DNA of 5,057 nt from Deinococcales bacterium (lineage in GTDB: Bacteria; Deinococcota; Deinococci; Deinococcales; Deinococcaceae): positions 1 to 5,057 of the forward strand of contig JACMOA010000179.1 of the NCBI GenBank assembly GCA_014378225.1, in the 5' to 3' direction. Numbering within the stretch: the stretch's first letter is position 1; each line of letters begins with the position of its first letter. The position numbers and the translations under genes were made by a program. Below the pieces are notes generated by a model. It saw nothing but the letters and a program-made list of their open reading frames with translations. It made no database searches and had not been told where the DNA came from. Of the stretch, positions 1 through 3,962 are shown in pieces.

Positions 1-44
1 CCATTCCTAGTTTTTCATGATGTCCTCGAGTGACAAAGCTGTTT

Positions 45-63
45 CATCAAAAAACTTTTGATG
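45..63. repeat. Perfect 8-bp inverted repeat, 3-nt loop
   Basis: CATCAAAA (45-52) and TTTTGATG (56-63) are exact reverse complements separated by AAC. An overlapping alternative pairs TTCATC (43-48) with GATGAA (64-69). The stem is AT-rich and no clear T-tract follows on either strand, so a weak terminator or an operator-like site are both possible. The gene it would serve would lie left of the window or be absent. Confidence 0.55.
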
Positions 64-228
64 GATGAATATGGGTAGAAAGACGTGTTCCCATCTCCCA
101 ACTATGCTCAGACAATAATAACAGCTTAAATGTTACAAGTTCCTTACATATCTTATTTTTTACTCATTGTAAACTGCGATAGAAACGTAATTTTTAGTAG
201 GTTGCAGTTCTCGATGAAATATATAGTT

Positions 229-261
229 CAGACTGTTTCATAAAGTCTATAGGACCGTCTG
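229..261 (-). terminator. Possible stem-loop downstream of DUF1802 gene
   Basis: CAGAC (229-233) can pair with GTCTG (257-261). Alternatively, AGACT (230-234) can pair with AGTCT (244-248) around a 9-nt loop. The site lies 19 nt past the stop codon of the minus-strand DUF1802 gene, where a terminator would be expected. There is no proper U-tract and the stems are only 5 bp, so this is a weak call. The two alternative pairings could equally be the edge of an old insertion. Confidence 0.25.
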
Positions 262-279
262 TTTGTTGCGTGTCCAAAC

Positions 280-825
280 TCAATCCAGATGTACACTTAA
301 CTCACGCTCGAGGGCGTTTAATCGGTCTTCCTCGAGCGCAGCTTTTTGAGGTTTGCCAAAAGTTTGACCCAGTGGAACCCAGGAAATGCAGCCCAGATAC
401 CCTTCGGTCTCCATCAAGCAGATTTCACGCTCGAGCGGATAAACGCGCAACAGTAGGGCGTGTATCCAGGGTTTATTGCGGTACTTAAAACGGGCCTCAA
501 TGCTCGAGGCGGTCAGCGGTTGAAATGGCTCGAGGATGAGGGCCTGCTCGAGACTTTCTATCTTCCACACCTTCACGACCTCGGCAAAGGCAGGAATGCA
601 CACCTGACCAAACTGGGGTGATGGGCGCAAATTGGGCCGGAATTCCTGGCGCAACTCGAGTGGGTTCTGGTGAAGGAATGTGGGATAAAGCCAGAAAGAA
701 CGGTGCTCGAGTTCAAACTGGTCTCTTGTCTCAACAATGCCACCTTTGCGGAGAATCAGCGCGGTGTCGCCTTTTACCAGGGCTTGAACCTGGCTGTCCC
801 ATTCTTTGAGCGCGTAATCGGTCAT
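280..825 (-). CDS. DUF1802 family protein
   Basis: This 181-residue protein resembles the DUF1802 family, small uncharacterised bacterial proteins of about this length; no reaction or partner is known. The family look comes from an N-terminal ALKEW segment (residues 5-9), an LRKGGI motif (25-30), and a stretch around 38-53 with ELEHRSFWLYPT followed by LHQ. A C-terminal part follows with an aromatic/basic KPWIHALLLRVY segment (118-129). There is no signal peptide or membrane segment, so it is presumably cytoplasmic. I chose the ATG at 825 because a TATACT box ends 6 nt before it, which suggests a leaderless mRNA, and because ALKEW lies close to it. Seven of its eight CTCGAG sites encode Leu-Glu. 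It is transcribed away from cimA and is probably monocistronic. The family call is by recognition only. Confidence 0.8.
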   Translation of the reverse strand: MTDYALKEWDSQVQALVKGDTALILRKGGIVETRDQFELEHRSFWLYPTFLHQNPLELRQEFRPNLRPSPQFGQVCIPAFAEVVKVWKIESLEQALILEPFQPLTASSIEARFKYRNKPWIHALLLRVYPLEREICLMETEGYLGCISWVPLGQTFGKPQKAALEEDRLNALERELSVHLD

Positions 826-831
826 AGGGAA

Positions 832-837
832 AGTATA
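832..837 (-). promoter_or_regulatory. -10 box of DUF1802 gene, leaderless type
   Basis: On the minus strand TATACT (five of six to TATAAT) is followed by exactly 6 nt (TTCCCT) and then the ATG at 825. Initiation about 6-7 nt after the box would place the transcript start at or next to the A of ATG, so the mRNA would lack a 5' leader. No Shine-Dalgarno sequence is visible, which agrees. No good -35 hexamer was found 16-18 bp upstream. Confidence 0.6.
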
Positions 838-858
838 TGGAGTTTGCTCAAGGATTAG

Positions 859-893
859 GACGGCGGACGGCAGAGGACAGACCCCAGATGACA
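859..893 (+). repeat. Degenerate heptad array, consensus GAnnnCA
   Basis: Five successive 7-mers follow one another without a gap: GACGGCG, GACGGCA, GAGGACA, GACCCCA, GATGACA. Four of the five fit GAnnnCA exactly. A similar heptad array in the opposite orientation lies at 1002-1022, and the 36-bp duplication sits between them. It resembles in type the short heptanucleotide tandem repeats known from cyanobacterial genomes. It is non-coding and its function is unknown. Confidence 0.6.
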
Positions 894-926
894 GAAAAAG
901 CGATGGTTTGTTATCTTTGTTCTGAT

Positions 927-998
927 GTGTCTTAGTCAGAGCGGCACCTTCCGGGCCAGACCGCGTCTTGGTCAGGGCGGCACCTTCCGGGCCAGACC
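927..998. repeat. 36-bp tandem duplication, two copies
   Basis: Copy 1 (927-962) and copy 2 (963-998) abut directly and match at 33 of 36 positions. The three differences are all transitions (928/964, 934/970 and 940/976). The shared core contains GCGGCACCTTCCGGGCCA. In copy 2, GGTC (970-973) can pair with GACC (995-998), and inner GG with CC, forming an imperfect hairpin; the changes in copy 2 strengthen that outer stem relative to copy 1. The segment has no CTCGAG and is GC-rich compared with its flanks. It might be a repeat unit found elsewhere in the genome. Confidence 0.9.
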
Positions 999-1001
999 AC
1001 C

Positions 1002-1022
1002 TGAAATCTGATGTCTGAAATC
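1002..1022 (-). repeat. Heptad array, inverted relative to 859-893
   Basis: Three contiguous 7-mers, TGAAATC, TGATGTC and TGAAATC, read on the minus strand as GATTTCA, GACATCA and GATTTCA. All fit the GAnnnCA consensus of the left array, but in opposite orientation. Together the two arrays frame the 36-bp duplication like arms. A further TGATGTG occurs at 923-929, just before the duplication. Confidence 0.6.
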
Positions 1023-1119
1023 TAAACTATTGCCGCCCTCATCAACGAACTCGAGGGGATTTTTAAGTCAGCGATTCCCCTTTTGCAGTAACTTCTCGAG
1101 CCAAACCCACCCCAAATTC

Positions 1120-1149
1120 CTGAAAGATTTTCCTTCGAGCCTGTATTCT
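1120..1149 (+). promoter_or_regulatory. cimA promoter, leaderless type
   Basis: A -10 box TATTCT (1144-1149) ends 6 nt before the cimA ATG at 1156, and a -35-like CTGAAA (1120-1125) lies 18 bp upstream of it. Transcription would start at or beside the initiation codon. The AAGG at 1151-1154 is only 1 nt from ATG, too close to act as a normal ribosome binding site, which supports leaderless initiation. The promoter also helps choose 1156 over the upstream in-frame TTG at 1030. Confidence 0.6.
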
Positions 1150-1155
1150 GAAGGC

Positions 1156-2790
1156 ATGAACTCGCTTACGATTCTCGAGACCACCCTGCGCGAAGGCGTG
1201 CTGATGGAAGACATCAACGTGACGGTGGCAGACAAACTGCGAATTGCCAAACTGATTGATAGCCTCGGCGTGACCTATCTCGAGGGCGGCTGGCCCCAGG
1301 TGTTCGAGAAGGACCTCGAGTTCTTTCAGGAGGTGCGTAACCTGGACCTGAAAGCCAAACTCACGGTGTTTGGTGCGACCCGCAGGCCCGGAACTCAGGC
1401 CGCCCGAGACCGAAATCTGAAGGTCATGCTCGAGACCCACGCACCCGTGTGCCACATTTACGGCAAGGTCTGGACCCTGCATGTGGAAAAAGTCTTACAA
1501 ACCACGCTCGAGGAAAATCTGAACATGCTGCGCGATTCGCTCGAGCTGCTCAAAAGCGAAGGCAAAGAAGTGATTTACACTGCTGAGCACTTCTTTGACG
1601 GTTTCAGAACCAACCGGGAATATGCACTCGAAAACGTCAAAGTGGCGCTCACAGGCGGGGCAGACATCATCACTCTGGGAGATAGCAACGGGGCCAGCTT
1701 ACCCAATCTGGTGCGTGATGGCGTCTTGGCTGTAAAAGACCTGGTGGGAAACAAACCCATCGGACTGCACCTGCACGACGACCTGGGGCTTTCAATGGCG
1801 AACACTCTGGCTGGACTCGAGGCGGGGGCCACACACATTCAGGCCACTGTGAACGGCTACGGGGCCAGAACCGGAATCACCGACCTGACCGCGCTGCTGC
1901 CGATTCTCAAGCTTAAGATGGGACTCGAGGTAGTCACAGACGCACAACTGGCCCTGCTGACCGAAGTGGCCACCAAGATTGCCGAAATCGTGGGATTGGG
2001 CGGCGAAATGGATTACCGCCCGGTGGTGGGCCGCAAGGTGTTCGCGCACAAAACCCAGACCCATGTCAGCGCCGTGCTCAGCGACCCAGAAGCCTACGAG
2101 CCGATTGACCCCGCCAAAGTGGGCAATCAGCGCAGGCTGGTCATTCCGGGCCTGATGAGCGCCCGCACCACCTATTTCCGGGAAGTGGCCCGCAAATACG
2201 GTGTAGATTTGAATGAGGACAGCGCCGCCAACTCGCGTATTCTCGAGGTATTGCGCGGACTCGAGGACCAGGGGTACAGCTTTGAAGACGCGGAAGCCTC
2301 GCTCGAGCTGCGGCTGGGACAGCTCACCGGGCGCTTTGAGCGCATTCTGGACACCGAGCGGCTGCGGCTGTTCGAGGTGATTCGGGGCCGTAGCCAGGGC
2401 GTGGTGGAGGCCAGCCTCAAGGTGCGGGTTTTGGGTGGCGAGGTCGAGTACGTGGCTGCCGAGGGAACCGGACCCGTGGACACCTTGTATCAGGTCATTC
2501 TCGAGGCGCTGAAGGTCCAGCCAGACTCCAGTTTTTTTGACTATATGAAGAGCGTTAAAATCAACGCCTTCCGGGTGCGGACCCTCAACCGCCTGCCCGG
2601 AGACACCGAGAGCAACACCCGTTTGCGGGTTCGGGTGGCGCTGGGGTTCTCGGACGGCTCGAGGGAATGGACCACCATCGGGATTGATGAGGATGTGATT
2701 AAGGCGGCCTGGACAGCACTGGTGGACGGGGTGGAGTATGGACTTCTCACTCGAGCGGGAACTCAAAATCTAGAGTCCATCTCTGCATGA
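1156..2790 (+). CDS. cimA: Citramalate synthase, long form
   Basis: CimA condenses acetyl-CoA with pyruvate to (R)-citramalate, the first step of the threonine-independent route to 2-oxobutanoate and isoleucine; it is cytosolic. The 544-residue product starts with the HMGL/IPMS-type TIM barrel: ETTLREG (8-14), YLEGGWP (41-47, the EGGWP typical of CimA), the metal-binding HLHDD (205-209) and VNGYGARTG (232-240). From about residue 415 it has a LeuA-type dimerisation/allosteric domain with VAAEGTGPVD and EWTTIGIDEDV (from 504), ending in ALVDGVEYGL. This implies feedback control, in this family by isoleucine. Length is normal for long-form CimA. ATG 1156 puts TTLREG at the usual short distance from the N-terminus; the in-frame TTG at 1030 would add 42 unlikely residues. 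Oddities are Glu in LREG where many relatives have LRDG, and GARTGITDL in place of the common GERCGNANL. A related homocitrate or isopropylmalate synthase is less likely given EGGWP. Twelve of 14 CTCGAG sites encode Leu-Glu. Confidence 0.9.
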   Translation: MNSLTILETTLREGVLMEDINVTVADKLRIAKLIDSLGVTYLEGGWPQVFEKDLEFFQEVRNLDLKAKLTVFGATRRPGTQAARDRNLKVMLETHAPVCHIYGKVWTLHVEKVLQTTLEENLNMLRDSLELLKSEGKEVIYTAEHFFDGFRTNREYALENVKVALTGGADIITLGDSNGASLPNLVRDGVLAVKDLVGNKPIGLHLHDDLGLSMANTLAGLEAGATHIQATVNGYGARTGITDLTALLPILKLKMGLEVVTDAQLALLTEVATKIAEIVGLGGEMDYRPVVGRKVFAHKTQTHVSAVLSDPEAYEPIDPAKVGNQRRLVIPGLMSARTTYFREVARKYGVDLNEDSAANSRILEVLRGLEDQGYSFEDAEASLELRLGQLTGRFERILDTERLRLFEVIRGRSQGVVEASLKVRVLGGEVEYVAAEGTGPVDTLYQVILEALKVQPDSSFFDYMKSVKINAFRVRTLNRLPGDTESNTRLRVRVALGFSDGSREWTTIGIDEDVIKAAWTALVDGVEYGLLTRAGTQNLESISA

Positions 2791-3313
2791 AACTTCTGGC
2801 GATTGCGGGCGGAAGTGCATCAGGAAAAACTACACTCGCTCGAGCGTTAGCGGCCCACTTGAACTGTCCCGCAATTCATCTGGACGACTATTTTTGAAAG
2901 ATGAATCTCAAGGGCCGTTTTTTATCTCGAGCACCGGAACCCGGCACTTTGACCGCAATCACCCGGATTCGGTGGATGTAAGTGCGGTGCTAGCCGAACT
3001 CGAGCGCTTGAGACCCACTGAAGAATGCGCCATACTCGAGGGAAATTTCGCTCTGGCTATTCCAGCTTTCCGGGACCAGGCTAATGTTCGAGTTTTTGTT
3101 GAACTCGAGGCAGATACCCGGATTTTACGCAAAGTGATTCGCAATGCAGCAAGGGGGCAACCACTCGAGCAAACCGCTCAGTTCTATCTTGAGAACGCGA
3201 GGCCAAAACAGATGCTTCACGTCGAACCCTCTCGAGGATATGCAGATTTCACCGTGCGTGGAGACGGTGACCTCGAGCGACTTGTTCCGCTTTTGGGCTG
3301 CTTATATGCATAG
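2787..3313 (+). pseudogene. Uridine-kinase-like P-loop kinase, frameshifted
   Basis: This reads as one kinase gene in two frames. Part 1 starts at the ATG overlapping the cimA stop (ATGA) and gives 36 residues with a Walker A motif GGSASGKTT (8-16) and HLDDYF (31-36), then TGA at 2895. Part 2 continues in the -1 frame from about 2894 to TAG at 3313. It carries RHFDRNHPDSVD, AILEGNFAL, a VFVELEADTRILRKVIRNA segment (Arg-rich lid) and EPSRGYAD. These match, in order, uridine kinase and related nucleoside kinases, which phosphorylate uridine/cytidine with ATP or GTP. The join would give about 176 residues, somewhat short for Udk (about 210). One extra T in the run 2891-2895 would restore the frame. 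Part 2 has no stop codons and keeps its motifs, so the break is recent, a sequencing error, or bypassed by slippage. No ribosome site precedes part 2. It is probably translationally coupled to cimA. The exact substrate is uncertain (nicotinamide riboside kinase-like is an alternative). Confidence 0.78.
2889..2897 (+). other. Frameshift point at T-run before TGA
   Basis: The bases TAT TTT TGA form the end of the first kinase fragment. A -1 move on the Phe codon re-pairs perfectly (TTT with TTT) and then reads TTG AAA GAT GAA into the second fragment. A +1 move hits TGA three codons later. Five T is short for polymerase slippage, so a one-base deletion or a sequencing error is the simpler reading. 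Confidence 0.6.
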
Positions 3314-3324
3314 TTTTGCATATA
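3303..3324 (+). terminator. Stem-loop spanning the kinase stop codon
   Basis: TATATGCA (3303-3310) and TGCATATA (3317-3324) are exact reverse complements with a 6-nt loop, TAGTTT. The TAG stop of the kinase frame is the first three bases of that loop. A short CTTT follows. The stem is AT-rich and there is no full U-tract, so it is either a weak terminator of the cimA-kinase transcript or a 3'-end stabilising hairpin. The pairing is certain; its role is a guess. Confidence 0.45.
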
Positions 3325-3332
3325 CTTTGGGA

Positions 3333-3381
3333 TGACTGCTAAAGGGGGACTAATAGCCTCTGTACATTGAGGCGACAGTCA
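3333..3381. repeat. Nested inverted repeats in convergent gap
   Basis: TGACTG (3333-3338) pairs with CAGTCA (3376-3381). Inside it GCCTC (3356-3360) pairs with GAGGC (3369-3373) around an 8-nt loop. The structure lies between the convergent kinase and Fur-family genes, where a bidirectional terminator would be expected, but neither strand shows a T-run right after the stem. The rest of the gap 3314-3422 contains nothing else I can identify. Confidence 0.4.
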
Positions 3382-3422
3382 AGTCAAAAGTCTAAATGGT
3401 GCTTCCAGAAAACATCCTTCAC

Positions 3423-3866
3423 TTATTCCACCCTTTCTTCCAAATACCCAATTTTCAAAGCGCTCGAGGGTTTCGCTTCAGACCCCTCGAGACAGTTAGG
3501 ACAGCGCCCATAAAAGGTAATCTCGTGGCCTTCAATAGCGTACCCGCCGGGTAAGGTAGTGCCTTTGGGCAAATGCACCGGGCAAAAATCCAGGTCTACC
3601 ACTTCCCCACAGTTCAGACACTGAAAATGATGGTGATGCCCCAATCCCTGGCGCTCGAAGCGGGCCTCTCCGCTGGGTAAAATCACGCTCTCGAGCTGTC
3701 CAGAATCCTGAAGCAGTTTCAAATTGCGGTATACCGTAGCAATTCCCAGGCCGGGAACCTTCAGACCTGCCCGCTCGAGCACGTCCTGAACGCTGAGGGG
3801 TCCTTTTGCTTGCTCAAACACCCGCAGAATCTCCTCTCGTTGGCGGGTGGTCCGGGTGGTGGGCAT
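3423..3866 (-). CDS. Fur/PerR/Zur-family transcriptional regulator
   Basis: A 147-residue metal-dependent DNA-binding regulator of the Fur superfamily, normal in length. Residues 1-60 form the winged helix, with the recognition-helix region GIATVYRNLKLL (41-52). The dimerisation/metal domain has GHHHHFQC (76-83), CxxC at C83/C86, VVDLDFC (89-95), GHEITFYG (113-120) and a second CxxC at C122/C125. The two CxxC pairs are the structural zinc site of the family, and the His cluster with D91 belongs to the sensing site. The GHEITFYGRCPNC ending looks somewhat PerR-like, but iron, zinc, manganese and peroxide sensing cannot be told apart by eye. About 22 residues follow the last CxxC. The start at 3866 is supported by TAAAAT ending 6 nt upstream. 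It is divergent from the xanthine dehydrogenase gene, sharing a 96-bp control region, and probably represses itself and perhaps that neighbour (inference). Confidence 0.92.
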   Translation of the reverse strand: MPTTRTTRQREEILRVFEQAKGPLSVQDVLERAGLKVPGLGIATVYRNLKLLQDSGQLESVILPSGEARFERQGLGHHHHFQCLNCGEVVDLDFCPVHLPKGTTLPGGYAIEGHEITFYGRCPNCLEGSEAKPSSALKIGYLEERVE

Positions 3867-3872
3867 AGGCTT

Positions 3873-3878
3873 ATTTTA
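3873..3878 (-). promoter_or_regulatory. -10 box of Fur-family gene, leaderless type
   Basis: On the minus strand TAAAAT (five of six to TATAAT) is followed by 6 nt (AAGCCT) and the ATG at 3866, the same geometry as upstream of the DUF1802 gene and cimA. No Shine-Dalgarno is seen. A clear -35 hexamer is missing; an activator or a weak -35 may suffice. Confidence 0.6.
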
Positions 3879-3903
3879 CCCTTTCCCACCTGAACACACC
3901 GTA

Positions 3904-3948
3904 CCCTAACGCTCGAGACCCTAACACTCGAGACACTGGCGCTCGAGT
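3904..3948. repeat. Three 15-bp tandem repeats in divergent promoter
   Basis: Three abutting units, CCCTAACGCTCGAGA (3904-3918), CCCTAACACTCGAGA (3919-3933) and CACTGGCGCTCGAGT (3934-3948), occur between the Fur-family gene and the xanthine dehydrogenase gene. Units 1 and 2 differ at one base; unit 3 is more diverged but keeps the CTCGAG in phase. The array fills the -35 and upstream zone of the xanthine dehydrogenase promoter, so it could be an operator for a regulator or a product of CTCGAG spread. The 15-bp period is not a whole number of helical turns. Confidence 0.8.
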
Positions 3949-3953
3949 AAACT
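3948..3953 (+). promoter_or_regulatory. Putative -10 box of xdhA
   Basis: TAAACT lies 9 nt before the ATG at 3963, directly after the last 15-bp repeat. It would give a transcript with a leader of zero to about three bases. The -35 position (about 3925-3930) falls within the repeats and does not match TTGACA, so the promoter may need an activator. No Shine-Dalgarno precedes the ATG. Confidence 0.4.
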
Positions 3954-3962
3954 AAAACTCAA

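Larger units (their letters stand above)
1..279. other. AT-rich non-coding stretch
   Basis: I see no convincing gene here. The first 240 bases contain 83 G/C (about 35%), clearly lower than the genes to the right, and only one CTCGAG (at 25). The nonamer CTGTTTCAT occurs twice (39-47 and 233-241), and two inverted repeats lie at 45-63 and 229-261. The composition would fit an old insertion or the end of a mobile element, but no transposase fragment is recognisable. The stretch lies downstream of the minus-strand DUF1802 gene. Confidence 0.6.
826..1155. other. 330-bp divergent intergenic region with repeats
   Basis: This region separates the divergent DUF1802 gene and cimA. It holds the DUF1802 promoter at its left edge, an array of GAnnnCA heptads (859-893), a 36-bp tandem duplication (927-998), heptads in the opposite orientation (1002-1022), and the cimA promoter at its right edge. 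A reading frame open in phase with cimA extends upstream to a TTG at 1030, but it overlaps the promoter and is unlikely to be translated. No small gene was recognised. Confidence 0.7.

Noticed and set aside
270..858. Small plus-strand frames opposite the DUF1802 gene
   Set aside because: They overlap a conserved-looking minus-strand gene, lack start signals and match nothing I know.
927..998. 36-bp repeats as a CRISPR array
   Set aside because: Repeat length fits, but the two copies abut with no spacer, and no cas gene is near.
1030..1155. TTG 1030 as the cimA start
   Set aside because: It would add 42 residues not typical of the family and would translate across the promoter; ATG 1156 has the leaderless promoter.
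1792..2766. Long minus-strand frame (324 codons) opposite cimA
   Set aside because: It is antisense to a clearly conserved CimA, has no recognisable domain, and is low-complexity His/Gln/Gly-rich as expected of a shadow frame.
2894..3313. Second kinase fragment as an independent gene from TTG 2894
   Set aside because: No ribosome site or promoter precedes it, and it starts mid-domain; it is the continuation of the 2787 frame.
3867..3962. A canonical Fur box in the divergent region
   Set aside because: I found no match to the GATAATGATAAT-type palindrome; only the 15-bp CTCGAG repeats stand out.
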